From: Nitrosomonadales bacterium
Lineage (GTDB): Bacteria; Pseudomonadota; Gammaproteobacteria; Burkholderiales; Gallionellaceae
Reading direction: 5' to 3'
Assembly: GCA_016199835.1 (NCBI GenBank)
Contig: JACQFX010000008.1
Coordinates: forward strand, 1-56,442
DNA: 56,442 bases
Shown: positions 1-8,911 of the stretch, one piece after another
Position numbering within the stretch: position 1 is the first letter of the stretch
How the letters are laid out: every line of letters starts with the position of its first letter
Notes under the pieces: model-generated
The model's database searches: none
The model's input: only the letters and a program-made list of their open reading frames with translations
Told to the model about the DNA's origin: nothing
Translations under genes and position numbers: made by a program

Positions 1-49
1 CCACTTTGGCTTTGAATCCCGGTGCGTGATTCCTTCTCGTCCTTCTCAT
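1..49 (-). mobile_element. 5' end of an IS3-family orfA transposase (partial, runs off the left edge)
   Basis: On the minus strand an ATG at 49-47 opens a frame that begins MRRTRRNHAPGFKAKV and runs off the window. The RRNHxPxFKAKVA pattern is typical of the N-terminal helix-turn-helix region of IS3-family OrfA proteins. Only 16 codons are visible, so the subgroup cannot be named. The left end of the element probably lies near position 113, where the IS630 homology to its right has already decayed; TGTTAAGTGG on the minus strand at about 113-104 could be the tip of its terminal repeat, but this is a guess. Confidence 0.55.
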
Positions 50-139
50 GCGCTTGCTCCTCTGTTGGCCGCACTCCGTGCGGCTTGGGTTGAGCAAGGC
101 TACCACTTAACAGACCGTCCGAATTGCTGGGGCCACTTC

Positions 140-1129
140 TATGCGCCGATCAAGGCATTGGCGGATCATCACATTGAGTTCGATCTCGGCGACATTGAGC
201 CAACTGCCGTGCTTTGGCGTGTAGACAAATTCAAAGCGATCCCATAGCGCCTTCGCCTGATCAGGGGAAATGTCTGGTACAGCGCGCCCGGACTATGGGT
301 GTTCAGATTGTCCATCACCAGCGTAATCCTCTCCGCATCCTGATAGCGTTCGGCAATATCCTGAAGAAATCTGGCCCAGTCCACTTTTGTCTTGCGCTCC
401 GTCACCTTGGTCATCCGCGTTCCGGCCAGCGGCTCGCTCGCCATGAATACGTTACAGACACCACACCGCTCATATTCGTAGTCCTCACGCGCCAAATGGC
501 CCGGGCTTGCCGGAATTGGTGTGCGCGTTTCACAGATGAGCTGCGCGGTGTCTCGTCCATACAGACTACCGGGATGCCCGCGTTATAAGGCCGACAGTAA
601 ACATCGAGAACCCGCTCCATCGCGGCGACAAATTCCGCATTGGCTTCGGGAGGAATTACCCAGCCAATCTTCCGCCACGGCTTGATCTCGTTTTTTTTAG
701 TACACGGCGAACCGTCTCGTAGGAAACACTGTCGATGTACTCAAGCTCCACCGCGCGATCAGCCAGCAATCGTAGCGACCATCGGGCGAAACCCTCCGGT
801 GGCTCGCCGCAACTCAGTGCCACCAAGTGCGCCTCAAACTCGCCGTCGGCCTTGCGTTCGTAGCTGCGCTGGCTCTGCTGTCGCCCTAACGCCGCATCCA
901 GCCCCTCCTCGATAAAGCGCTTCTTGATCCGATCAATCTTGCGCATGCTAATCCGCAAGATATTTGCCACGTCCTCTCCGCGACTACGATGATCATTGAA
1001 CTCTCCTTCGTCGCAGTTCAGCAGTATCAGCGCATTGATTACCTTCTGGGATTGGTGCGAGCCTTTATGCGTAATGGCCTCCAATTCCTCCCTTTCATCA
1101 GCCAGCAACGTCACTTTGTACAGTTTCAT
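140..1129 (-). pseudogene. IS630-family transposase, decayed by frameshifts
   Basis: The reading begins at ATG 1129 (MKLYKVTLL) after an AGGGA ribosome site and encodes the N-terminal helix-turn-helix domain (ERKADGEFEAHLVAL, YETVRRVLKK). It then changes frame three times. The first change is at an A8 run (691-698 on the plus strand). The second is near 545, after CMDETPR, where the next frame gives AREDYEYERCGVCNVF. The third is near 260, after LYQTFP, after which the frame gives the YTPKHGSWLNVAEIEL motif ending at QCLDRRI. The DDE-region motifs (CMDE, VMDNLNTH, HGSWLN) are therefore present but spread over four frames. The A8 run alone might be a programmed frameshift site, as in some IS630 elements, but the two single-base losses downstream indicate a dead copy. 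The C-terminal tail is missing where the IS3-type sequence begins. Confidence 0.85.
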
Positions 1130-1316
1130 TGAAAATCCCTCGCCGTCTTGAAATTGACGGCGAAAGTCTAGCACAATATATACGCCATTTCATGCGTGAC
1201 ATGACACTAGCTTGCTTGAGCGTTTAGGCATAGTGGCAAGACATTATCATATTCTTATCAATTTGTGATAATGCATAGATTCAAACTGAGACACTACCGG
1301 AATAACGAATCGGGCG

Positions 1317-1348
1317 CAATAAAAAACGGGAGGGCATCGCCCTCCCGT
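1317..1348 (-). terminator. Rho-independent terminator of the rpsP-rplS operon
   Basis: A perfect 10-bp stem (ACGGGAGGGC / GCCCTCCCGT, loop ATC) lies 22 bp beyond the rplS stop and is followed on the minus strand by a T6 run. The region between this hairpin and the IS630 remnant (about 1175-1316) holds no gene. It is AT-rich around 1243-1271, with an imperfect inverted repeat (ATTATCA / TGATAAT). Confidence 0.9.
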
Positions 1349-1369
1349 TCTTGCGGAACCCGCCGCAGC

Positions 1370-1741
1370 TTACGCTGCGACTTTGCGGGCAGCCAGCTTT
1401 TCTTTGATACGTGCCGACTTGCCGGAGCGGTCGCGCAGGTAGTAGAGCTTGGCGCGGCGCACATCACCACGACGCTTCACTTCGATGCTGGCGATGCTGG
1501 GGGAGTAGGTCTGGAAGGTACGCTCCACGCCTTCACCGGCGGAAACCTTGCGCACGATGAAAGAGGAGTTCAGCCCCTTGTTGCGCTTGGCGATGACCAC
1601 GCCTTCGAATGCCTGCGTACGCTTGCGCTCGCCTTCGACCACGTTCACGCCAACGATCACCGTGTCGCCGGGAGCGAAATTCGGAATGGTTTTACCCAGA
1701 CGGGCGATTTCTTCTTGCTCGAGTATTGCGATCAGATTCAT
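1370..1741 (-). CDS. rplS: 50S ribosomal protein L19
   Basis: A 123-aa protein with the normal L19 length and conserved core ([51 protein letters not shown]). L19 sits at the 30S-50S interface of the ribosome. The ATG at 1741 was chosen, although the frame is open further upstream, because it starts the family-typical MNLI sequence, has a GAGGAAAC ribosome site and overlaps the trmD stop (ATGA). It is the last gene of rpsP-rimM-trmD-rplS, and a terminator follows 22 bp downstream. Confidence 0.98.
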   Translation of the reverse strand: MNLIAILEQEEIARLGKTIPNFAPGDTVIVGVNVVEGERKRTQAFEGVVIAKRNKGLNSSFIVRKVSAGEGVERTFQTYSPSIASIEVKRRGDVRRAKLYYLRDRSGKSARIKEKLAARKVAA

Positions 1742-2514
1742 TTTGTTTCCTCTTGTTGTACGGAAGCTTGTTCCTGCTGGTACTCTGCCAGTAGTCGAGC
1801 TTCCTGTTTTGTTAACTGGCGATGTGCCAGCAAATCCGGACGACGTTCCGCAGTCCGCCCAAGGGACTGCTTCAATCGCCACTTCTCTATCTCGGCGTGA
1901 TGCCCGGACATCAATACATCCGGAACGCCCACACCGTTATAAATCTCGGGCCGCGTGTAATGCGGACAATCGAGCAGGCCTGTTACAAACGAATCCTGCT
2001 GCGCCGAGGCATCGTCTCCCAACACGCCGGGAATCTGCCGCACCACGCTGTCCATCAACACCATCGCTGCCAACTCGCCGCCGGACAACACATAGTCGCC
2101 GATGGAAAGCTCTTCATCCACACACTGCCGGATCAGGCGCTCATCCACGCCTTCGTAACGACTCGCCAGCAGTATCAATCCTTCTTCCCTTGCCAGCAGC
2201 TCCATCACCACCTCGTGGGTGAGTTGCCTGCCTTGCGGCGAGAGGTGTATCACACGACTCTTCGCTACTCCGCTTTCTGCCTGCGCTGCTTTCGCTGCGC
2301 TGATGGCTTTTTCCAGCGGCTCCGCCAGCATCACCATTCCGGGACCGCCGCCGTAGGGGCGATCATCTATGGTGCGATAGTTGTCGGTCGTAAAATCCCT
2401 GGGATTCCACGTCTGCAACTGAAACTTGTCCTGCTCCGCCGCGCGCCGCGTCACACCATATTGCGTGATCGCGCCGAACATTTCCGGAAACAACGTTATG
2501 ACATCGAACCTCAT
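1738..2514 (-). CDS. trmD: tRNA (guanine-37-N1)-methyltransferase TrmD
   Basis: A 258-aa SPOUT-class methyltransferase that makes m1G37 in tRNAs reading CNN/GGN codons, using S-adenosylmethionine. The family landmarks are present: N-terminal [13 protein letters not shown], the [11 protein letters not shown] segment, the knot motif [15 protein letters not shown], and [25 protein letters not shown] near the C-terminal domain. The start at 2514 gives the standard N-terminus; 12 codons of upstream open frame were dropped. It lies 5 bp after the rimM stop and overlaps rplS by 4 bp, so translation is likely coupled. Confidence 0.98.
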   Translation of the reverse strand: MRFDVITLFPEMFGAITQYGVTRRAAEQDKFQLQTWNPRDFTTDNYRTIDDRPYGGGPGMVMLAEPLEKAISAAKAAQAESGVAKSRVIHLSPQGRQLTHEVVMELLAREEGLILLASRYEGVDERLIRQCVDEELSIGDYVLSGGELAAMVLMDSVVRQIPGVLGDDASAQQDSFVTGLLDCPHYTRPEIYNGVGVPDVLMSGHHAEIEKWRLKQSLGRTAERRPDLLAHRQLTKQEARLLAEYQQEQASVQQEETK

Positions 2515-2519
2515 GTCAC

Positions 2520-3026
2520 TCAGTGCTTCTCTGCCCAGTCTGCAGCCCAATCTACCCGTATCTTTTTTTCGGCCAGGCTTACCTGCTTGATGGCGCTGGC
2601 GATGAACGGGATCAGAATCTCGCCGCTACTGCCCTTCACACACAGCACCTGATTCGCGCCGGTATCCATCAGGTTGTCCACTTTGCCCAGGCTCTCGCCC
2701 GCGACACTGACCACATCCAGCCCGATCAGATCGGACCAGTAATATTCATCTTCCGCCTGCTGCGGCAAGCTGCTGCGCGGCACAGCCACCAGCAGTCCTG
2801 TATATTTCTCGGCAGCAGTGCGGTCGTTGCAGCCGGGGAACTTGGCGATCAGGCCTTTGCTCTGCACCGCAAACTTTTCCACGCTGACCTCGCGCCAGGG
2901 TTGTTTCTCATCCCCCAGCCACCAGACCGGATAATCGCCCAGACTCTCCACATATTCCGTGTAAGTCTTGAGCTTCACCCAGCCGAGTATGCCCTGCGCA
3001 CCCGCCACTCGCCCCATGATAATCAT
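2520..3026 (-). CDS. rimM: 16S rRNA processing/maturation factor RimM
   Basis: A 168-aa protein needed for maturation of the 30S head; it binds ribosomal protein S19. The N-terminal RimM beta-barrel ([23 protein letters not shown]) and the C-terminal PRC barrel ([33 protein letters not shown]) are both present. ATG 3026 is chosen over the longer open frame because it directly precedes the family N-terminus. It sits 13 bp downstream of rpsP and 5 bp upstream of trmD, in the usual bacterial order. Confidence 0.96.
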   Translation of the reverse strand: MIIMGRVAGAQGILGWVKLKTYTEYVESLGDYPVWWLGDEKQPWREVSVEKFAVQSKGLIAKFPGCNDRTAAEKYTGLLVAVPRSSLPQQAEDEYYWSDLIGLDVVSVAGESLGKVDNLMDTGANQVLCVKGSSGEILIPFIASAIKQVSLAEKKIRVDWAADWAEKH

Positions 3027-3039
3027 GGGGTCAGCTTCG

Positions 3040-3294
3040 TTACGCTTTTGCTGCTGCACCAGCGCGCTTGACCAGCTTGGCAACGGCGTCGCTCAGTTGC
3101 GCGCCTTTTTCCTGCCAGTGCGCTACGCGATCCAGCTGGATACGCATACCGTCCGGGCTGTCCGGAGCAACCGGATTGTAAAAACCGATGCGCTCGATGA
3201 AGCGACCGTCGCGGCGATTGCGCGAATCCGCTACCACCACATTGAAGAACGGACGATTCTTGGAGCCGCCGCGTGAAAATCGAATAACAACCAT
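3040..3294 (-). CDS. rpsP: 30S ribosomal protein S16
   Basis: An 84-aa protein with the usual S16 length and signature ([41 protein letters not shown]). It is a 5'-domain binding protein of the small ribosomal subunit and the first gene of the four-gene ribosomal and RNA-modification operon that runs down to the terminator at about 1330. A sigma-70 type promoter is visible upstream at 3350-3379. Confidence 0.98.
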   Translation of the reverse strand: MVVIRFSRGGSKNRPFFNVVVADSRNRRDGRFIERIGFYNPVAPDSPDGMRIQLDRVAHWQEKGAQLSDAVAKLVKRAGAAAKA

Positions 3295-3349
3295 AGTTCA
3301 CCTGCTTTTCGTTAGCTAATGCCCACTTAGCGAATGCCAAGGGGGCGCG

Positions 3350-3379
3350 ATTCTACGACACTTCATGGAGTTATGGCAA
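3350..3379 (-). promoter_or_regulatory. Sigma-70 promoter of the rpsP operon
   Basis: On the minus strand TTGCCA (3379-3374) and TAGAAT (3355-3350) are separated by 18 bp and followed by the GC-rich discriminator CGCGCCCCC. Such a discriminator is typical of stringently controlled ribosomal promoters. Transcription would start near 3343, leaving a leader of about 50 nt before rpsP. This is a sequence call only. Confidence 0.6.
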
Positions 3380-3408
3380 CCAGTCTGCAAAACCGGGCAG
3401 AAACAGCC

Positions 3409-4017
3409 TTATCGTCGCATGTATATCCGCATGCCCCGCTTAAGCAGAGCGCCCAGCGCATAGACCGCCAGCAACGGGTCGAGCAAGTAATCCCATAGAT
3501 TGGGCGATTCCAGCCAGCCCAGAGCCCAGGCCGACACGGCCAGCGCGATCCCCAGCGCAGGCAACCATAACCGCAGAAAACAACTGCTCAGCGCCACGAT
3601 CAGCAGTGCGCCGAGAAACCACGGATCGCCATAACCCAGGCGATAAGGGTCGAACATTCCCATGCCCAGCGCCATGGGATACAGGAACAATGCTGCGATT
3701 GCGATCAGGAGCAACAATATCGGCCTGCCACCTTCTTCTTTGAAGGAAGTGGGCGTTATAGATACGCCGCGCAAGCCCCCCAGAATCGCCAGCATCAGCA
3801 GCATCTGTGTGGTGATGCTCAGATCGCCCGTCACGCCGCGCACATAAGCTGCCGGCGACAATCCGCCGAACGGGATCAAGAATACGACAGCGACCGCGCA
3901 CGCCAACCCGGCACGATAAAAACGGGAGAGACGCACGGCGCCGGGCAATGCGACTGCCGTCGCCGTAATCGCGATGACGATGCTCGCCAAACCCGTCATG
4001 TCCGTGAAGGCCATCAT
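3409..4017 (-). CDS. Polytopic membrane protein, function unknown
   Basis: A 202-aa hydrophobic protein with about six membrane segments (for example residues 8-27, 34-52, 68-86, 99-120, 131-165) and a short basic C-terminus (KRGMRIYMRR). I do not recognise a family. The ATG at 4017 overlaps the stop of the sialidase-like gene (ATGA), so it is the last gene of the coupled glycan operon running from 8763 down to 3409. That context suggests a role in export or placement of the same envelope glycan, but nothing in the sequence proves it. About 110 bp without a gene separate it from the rpsP promoter. Confidence 0.75.
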   Translation of the reverse strand: MMAFTDMTGLASIVIAITATAVALPGAVRLSRFYRAGLACAVAVVFLIPFGGLSPAAYVRGVTGDLSITTQMLLMLAILGGLRGVSITPTSFKEEGGRPILLLLIAIAALFLYPMALGMGMFDPYRLGYGDPWFLGALLIVALSSCFLRLWLPALGIALAVSAWALGWLESPNLWDYLLDPLLAVYALGALLKRGMRIYMRR

Positions 4018-5285
4018 CGCGCCTCCTTCAAACGCTGATCCAGCCAGGCTTGCGTGAACGTAACGTGTTTGATGAAGCTGCGGTTCCAGGTGTAGACGAG
4101 ATGAAAATCTCCGCGCCGCGCCTGAATCAGGTAAGGATAGGAAAACTCGAAACGGCAGTTGTGCTCCGGGCAAACCTGCTGCTGCGCCGATGCCACATAA
4201 TCGCCCGGCGCTGTGGCGACTTTGGCATCGGAGTCCCTGGCCAGCCCCTCGGCAATCTTCAGGTAATTCAACTCTTCGAGTTTCTGACCGCGCTGATCTT
4301 CCAGTTGATATACGGTCTTCCAGTTCGCACCGCCATCCACAGAAACCATCAGCGATAAAGCATCGCGTCCCTGTTTCTGATTGTTCAACACTGCCAGCAT
4401 GCGCTCATCAGACAATGCCACGGCAGTAAGCGCCGCATCGGGATTCGCCAGCGTAGATCGCACAGGTTCGCTCCAGTGCCGTCCGCCATCGCGGGTGGAA
4501 ACGCTGACCACGTTGCGGTGCTCATCTCCGGCATGGCGCATCAGCACCAGCGCCTCGTCTGCATTCTTCGCCAGCAACACCGGTTGCAAACCGTGATCCT
4601 TGCTACTGCTCAGACGCTGTTTATCCACGATGGCGCCGCGTTGGTCGAAACGCAGCAGCTCGCCGAATTTGCCGATGAATTCATGATAGACAGGCAAGCC
4701 CAATGTGCCGTCGCCATATAAAAACGGCGTACCTTTCACCAGCGTGCTGATGTTCAGAAAGGGCGAGGTAATGAGGCGGCGCGGCGAACTCCAGGTCGCG
4801 CCTTCATCGATTGATGTCAGCGCGGTGATCGAACTGCCTGCCCAGCCGCCCAGCGACACGGTCACGTAATACAGCCACAGCGTACCGTCCGCCGCGCGCC
4901 CTGCCACCGGGTTGCCCAGTTTGCTGACGTAACGTTGCAACGCCTGCTCGGTCCTTTCGCGCGTGGCGACGGTCTGCTCTGCGCTCCATAGTCCCTGCGC
5001 CGGATCAAACACCGCGCTGCGTATCTCGACATCTTTTGCGCCCTCGCGGCTGCCCTCGAACCAGAACGCGCGGATGCGGCCATCTTTCAATTCGACGAGC
5101 GAAGCGGCATGGGTCTGGATATGTAGCGCGGAAGAGGCGAAGTGGCTCTGGAATTTTGCCGCGTTATTTTCTGCGGCAGGATACGAGTGCAGCGCGAAAC
5201 CTGCGGCAGGCGGATGCTGCAACGCCTTGAAGAAACCCATGCCGAATGCGATCAGGACGAAACCCGACAGCATCCAGCGCTTCAT
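4014..5285 (-). CDS. Membrane-anchored sialidase-like (BNR-repeat) protein
   Basis: A 423-aa protein with an N-terminal signal anchor (about residues 5-20) and a beta-propeller body of the exo-alpha-sialidase superfamily. Asp-box (BNR) motifs are visible as SIDEGATWSSP, STRDGGRHWSEP and SVDGGANWKTV, spaced about 100 residues apart. HAASLVELKDGRIRAFWFEGSREG resembles the first blade with its arginine. Family members range from true sialidases to hydrolases on other sugars, so the substrate is unknown. The start at 5285 overlaps the stop of the GT39-type gene (ATGA) and the end overlaps the next membrane gene. Co-translation with glycosyltransferases suggests editing or trimming of a surface glycan. 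Confidence 0.8.
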   Translation of the reverse strand: MKRWMLSGFVLIAFGMGFFKALQHPPAAGFALHSYPAAENNAAKFQSHFASSALHIQTHAASLVELKDGRIRAFWFEGSREGAKDVEIRSAVFDPAQGLWSAEQTVATRERTEQALQRYVSKLGNPVAGRAADGTLWLYYVTVSLGGWAGSSITALTSIDEGATWSSPRRLITSPFLNISTLVKGTPFLYGDGTLGLPVYHEFIGKFGELLRFDQRGAIVDKQRLSSSKDHGLQPVLLAKNADEALVLMRHAGDEHRNVVSVSTRDGGRHWSEPVRSTLANPDAALTAVALSDERMLAVLNNQKQGRDALSLMVSVDGGANWKTVYQLEDQRGQKLEELNYLKIAEGLARDSDAKVATAPGDYVASAQQQVCPEHNCRFEFSYPYLIQARRGDFHLVYTWNRSFIKHVTFTQAWLDQRLKEAR

Positions 5286-7006
5286 GAACGGCATCCTTCC
5301 TCGACCGAGCCGGGCGTCATGTTGACGCTCATGTTCGGAACTTCGATCAGCAATTCCTTGGCGAACAGATGCTGGAACACATCACCCTTGAGCATTTGTT
5401 TGATCTCTTCATCGCTCTGGCGGCCACGGATCTCGAGGCGCTGGCCGAGTATCTTGCACTCCGCACAGGCGTTGCCCTGCAACGGAAGCTGCACGGCGAA
5501 CATGCGATAGTGCGTCGCCAGCGCGGCGGCATCCGGATAAGCTCCCTCGCGATAACCATGCACTTTTGCGCCCGGCAGGATGAAACGATAGCCCTCATCC
5601 TTCGCCCTGAAATCGCATGGCGCCCACACGTCCCTGCCCTGCGCATAGCGCTGCACCGCTGCGCTGTAATTGCCGGGTGCGCCATCGAACGGACGCAGGA
5701 AAGCGGCAAAGCAGAGCAGCACCAGCAGCGCCACGACATTGACGATAGCGGAAGTTGATTTCGGCACGAACAGCGCGACCAAGATGAGAGCCGCGACGAA
5801 CGCCAGCAACAGCCAGTACACCATGGAATACAACTCGCCGCCGGGCATCTCCTGCTGCAGATGCACAGACATGAAAGCGATGAAAGCCAGCGCGCCTGCG
5901 GCCATGAGCAGGCTGACGATGAAAGCCTTGCGGCTGATGCGGTGCCAGTTAAGCGCGCACAGCACCGCGAGCCCCGGCATGGCTTCCAGCAGGTAGCGCG
6001 CCGAACGCTGGCTGGGCAGGCTGAACACGATGAACAAGGCTGCCATCCATATCCACAACATTTTCTCCGCATCGATCAACAGCACGCGCCGCCGGAAAGC
6101 GATGAAGAACACGGTCGCGACAGGAATCGCCAGCAAGCCCGCGTTCATCGGATAGCCGATCACCAGCGCCCACACGCTGCTGCCGCCCCACAGAAATTTC
6201 AGCAGATAGTTGCCGTGCGGATCGAACTTGCCGGCATTCTCTCCCACGACGAATTCGCGCCACACCGATTGCGGATCGGGATCGAGCACGAACCACAACC
6301 CGAACAGCGCCAGCGCCAGCAGCGACGTGATCGCCACTTTCAGCGCATCCTTGCGCAAACAATAGAACCAGCGATATTCGCGGTGATGCAGATACCACCA
6401 GGTGAGGCACAACCCCACGGGCGCGATCAGCGCAAACGATTTGTACAGCAGGCCGATACCGACCTCGACCCCCAGCAGCAGCGGCACCAGCCAGCGCGAC
6501 TCGAACGCGATGTACCGCCAGTACAGCAAGGTAAAAAATGGCAGGAAGAACCAGAACACTTCCGCCGGATTGACCAGGAAGGGACGGCCATAACGATAGG
6601 TGCTGAAAAAAGCGAGATAGCACAGCAGCGCGATGAAGCCCGTCTCCAGTTGCCGCGACAGTTTCCACGCCAGCAGAAAAGTCAGCGCGGCGGTGAGCAA
6701 GGTATAGATCACACTCGGATAGCGCAGGCTCCACAAGCTCCAGTCCTGCCCCCAGTGCGTGGATGCGATGCCCTGCCAGAACAGCAGCGGCGGCTTGGTG
6801 TTGCGCATGTTGTCGAGCTGCGATTGCAGCGGCAGCCAATGGCCGCTGTCGGCGGTCAGGCGCGTGATATGTTCGTAAGGATACTCGTCGCCGTTCTTGG
6901 GTATCTGCTGGCTGTCGAGTCCATAGAAATAAGTGAGTACGGCCAGCAGCACGGCCAGCACATACCAGACAAGGCGCAAACGTGAATTACCGGGCTGCAT
7001 CTGCAC
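5282..7006 (-). CDS. GT39/ArnT-like membrane glycosyltransferase
   Basis: A protein of about 574 aa with the fold pattern of the GT-C family that transfers sugars from polyprenyl-phosphate donors (ArnT, PMT). It has a first membrane helix, then a periplasmic loop with the acidic pair (KNGDEYPYEH), the loop motif NTKPPLLFWQG, and roughly eleven further membrane segments followed by a C-terminal soluble domain. In this family the Asp/Glu of the first loop is catalytic. Three in-frame starts lie within 13 bases: GTG 7012, GTG 7006 and ATG 7000. An AAGGGAG site is best spaced for 7006. Neighbours (GtrA-like, GT9, sialidase-like) suggest glycan or lipid A modification; the exact sugar is unknown. 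Confidence 0.82.
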   Translation of the reverse strand: MQMQPGNSRLRLVWYVLAVLLAVLTYFYGLDSQQIPKNGDEYPYEHITRLTADSGHWLPLQSQLDNMRNTKPPLLFWQGIASTHWGQDWSLWSLRYPSVIYTLLTAALTFLLAWKLSRQLETGFIALLCYLAFFSTYRYGRPFLVNPAEVFWFFLPFFTLLYWRYIAFESRWLVPLLLGVEVGIGLLYKSFALIAPVGLCLTWWYLHHREYRWFYCLRKDALKVAITSLLALALFGLWFVLDPDPQSVWREFVVGENAGKFDPHGNYLLKFLWGGSSVWALVIGYPMNAGLLAIPVATVFFIAFRRRVLLIDAEKMLWIWMAALFIVFSLPSQRSARYLLEAMPGLAVLCALNWHRISRKAFIVSLLMAAGALAFIAFMSVHLQQEMPGGELYSMVYWLLLAFVAALILVALFVPKSTSAIVNVVALLVLLCFAAFLRPFDGAPGNYSAAVQRYAQGRDVWAPCDFRAKDEGYRFILPGAKVHGYREGAYPDAAALATHYRMFAVQLPLQGNACAECKILGQRLEIRGRQSDEEIKQMLKGDVFQHLFAKELLIEVPNMSVNMTPGSVEEGCRS

Positions 7007-7057
7007 AACCACTCCCTTGCAGGTGGAGGGACAGCACGGTTAACAGGCCATTGAGAC

Positions 7058-7543
7058 TCAAGGCAGCTTCCCCTTCAGCTTCAGCCGCCCGAAGGTCCAG
7101 ATGTCGTTCAGCAAGAAATTCAGCACGCTGGTGAATATGATCGCGATCAGGTTTGCGATCAGGTAATAGACATGCGGCGCCAGCAGGTTGGTGAAAGCCA
7201 CCTGCAACGCGATGCTGACCCCGCAGGACAGCGTGTATTGCCCGAACTGCACCAGCACCGGACGGTCGTAATGCTGCTTGCGATCAGCCCAGGTCCACAA
7301 CCTGTTCCAGAAAAAATTGTTCAGGGTGGCGAAGAAGATCGCCAGTGCGAGCGCCATATTGAGCCGCAACCAATCCACCTCGCCGGATGCCGACACCGCC
7401 TTGAACCAGTGCTCCTGCGCCAGATACAGCACGCCCTGATTGATGAATATGCCGGACACGCCCACGGTGCCGAATTTCAGGAAGCGCCGCGAAAATATGC
7501 GGCGCAACAGTGAAGCAACAGAGAGACGGATGTTGAGCGTCAT
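7058..7543 (-). CDS. GtrA-family membrane protein (polyprenyl-linked sugar flippase type)
   Basis: A 161-aa protein with four membrane segments and the GtrA signature. FLKFGTVGVSGIFINQGVLYL is at the N-terminus, followed by ATLNNFFWNRLWTWADR and, after the last helix, NFLLNDIWTFGR. GtrA-like proteins are thought to move lipid-linked glucose or similar donors across the inner membrane, which would feed the GT39-like enzyme encoded next. The start at 7543 overlaps the stop of the GT9 gene by 4 bp (ATGA). The longer open frame upstream is only the shadow of that gene. Confidence 0.85.
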   Translation of the reverse strand: MTLNIRLSVASLLRRIFSRRFLKFGTVGVSGIFINQGVLYLAQEHWFKAVSASGEVDWLRLNMALALAIFFATLNNFFWNRLWTWADRKQHYDRPVLVQFGQYTLSCGVSIALQVAFTNLLAPHVYYLIANLIAIIFTSVLNFLLNDIWTFGRLKLKGKLP

Positions 7544-8763
7544 GCAGAATGCGCTCCGGCAACCAGCAGCGCGCGCGCTTGCGCCAGCACCTGCTCTGGC
7601 GTGATGCACTTGATGCACTGGTTGTCGCCGTCGCATGGTGAGTTGCGATGGTTATATGCAGTCAGGCACGGCGAACAGGAATACGCCGAATACAGGCAAT
7701 GAATATTGTCGGCCAGCGGACTGTATAACGCGGGCGTCTCCGGGCCGAAGAAGACCAGCGCGGGTATGGTGGTGAGCGCCGCGAACTGTCCCGGCCCGCC
7801 GTCATTGGTCACCAACAGCGAAGCGCGATTAAAGATGGCCAGCAGATGGCGGATGGAGCGCGTGTAGCCGGTCAGGTCTATGCAATACGTGCTGCGGCAA
7901 TCCGCCACCAGCGCCTGCGCCAGCGGCTTATCCTCTTTCAGTCCGATCACACCCACCGCATAACCTTCGTCGAGCAATGCGGTGCATAGCTTGAGATAAT
8001 TCTCGCGCGGCCACGCGCGTATCGGCAGAATGCCGCCGCCGGGATAGACCAGCACCAGTTTCTGGTCGCGCACGGCGGGGAAATCCGCGTGCAATGTTTC
8101 CGCGACCTGTTGCAACTCGCCATCCTGAAAAACCAGCGCGGGCGGCGCCAGCACGCCGGTTTGTTGCGCGCCCTTGGCGTGCGGGTAAGTGCCAGACTCG
8201 ATCGCATCGACCATGGTCAGCAACTGCTGCGACAGATGCCGATACGGGTTGTACAACACCGGGCGATTGATGAATGAGCCGCGATACAGCCCTTCCTGCG
8301 TATGCGGGTGAAAGCCCACGCGCAGCGGCGCGCCGGAGAGATATGAGAAGATGCTGCTCACGCGCGAGAACAATTCGCAGTCGATCACCACGTCGAACTT
8401 GAGCGCACGCATCGTGCGTATCGCCTGCAGGCTGTCCAGCGCAAAACCGGACAGCGCGCGATCATTGATGGTCAGCACGTTCTCGCGCGGGAGCACGTCC
8501 ATCAGATCCAGCACCTCGCGGTTCTTGCCGAACATCAGTATATGCAGCGACGCATCGGGATATTTCTGCTTCAACCGCATGAACATCGGATGTGCGAGCA
8601 CCAGACTGCCCATCTCGGACAGCAGGATGATCAATATCCGGCGCGGCGGAGCAGGCGGCGCGGCAATGCCGAAGACATTGCGCAAGCGTTCCAGCAGCGA
8701 GAACAGCGCGCAGATCGGCACACCCGCAAGGCGGTCAACAGCGCGCTGAAATTTTATGTTCAA
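7540..8763 (-). CDS. Glycosyltransferase family 9 (heptosyltransferase-like)
   Basis: A 407-aa protein with the two Rossmann halves of the GT-B fold used by LPS heptosyltransferases. RRILIILLSEMGSLVLAHPMFMRLKQKYP is in the N-terminal half. The C-terminal half has VLVYPGGGILPIRAWPRENYLKL and the nucleotide-sugar end LLVTNDGGPGQFAALTTIPALVFFGPETPALY. The C-terminus carries an unusual cysteine cluster (YSCSPCLTAYNHRNSPCDGDNQCIKC), seen in a subset of GT9 proteins, which may bind metal. The start is a TTG at 8763 without a clear ribosome site, so the N-terminus is uncertain. It is first in the coupled operon 8763-3409. Confidence 0.82.
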   Translation of the reverse strand: MNIKFQRAVDRLAGVPICALFSLLERLRNVFGIAAPPAPPRRILIILLSEMGSLVLAHPMFMRLKQKYPDASLHILMFGKNREVLDLMDVLPRENVLTINDRALSGFALDSLQAIRTMRALKFDVVIDCELFSRVSSIFSYLSGAPLRVGFHPHTQEGLYRGSFINRPVLYNPYRHLSQQLLTMVDAIESGTYPHAKGAQQTGVLAPPALVFQDGELQQVAETLHADFPAVRDQKLVLVYPGGGILPIRAWPRENYLKLCTALLDEGYAVGVIGLKEDKPLAQALVADCRSTYCIDLTGYTRSIRHLLAIFNRASLLVTNDGGPGQFAALTTIPALVFFGPETPALYSPLADNIHCLYSAYSCSPCLTAYNHRNSPCDGDNQCIKCITPEQVLAQARALLVAGAHSA

Positions 8764-8911
8764 GGGTGCGTCCGGGAATATGAAGGTCAGATTTGCGCGG
8801 CATTATGTCAGGCCGGGTGTGTTCCGCCAATAGCAGCGATGGCGAGTAGCCGCATGCTTCTCTCCATCCCGCCAAACCTTCTTCGCGTATCATTCGCAAA
8901 TTGAAGTCTCT

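Noticed and set aside
1243-1271. AT-rich inverted repeat ATTATCA...TGATAAT resembling a Fur or regulator site
   Set aside because: It lies between a terminator and a dead insertion sequence with no gene to control, and spacing does not fit the Fur box.
5861-6985. Long plus-strand open frame (374 codons) opposite the GT39-like gene
   Set aside because: It is the antisense shadow of a well-supported membrane protein gene; its translation is Gln/Arg/His-rich without any recognisable domain.
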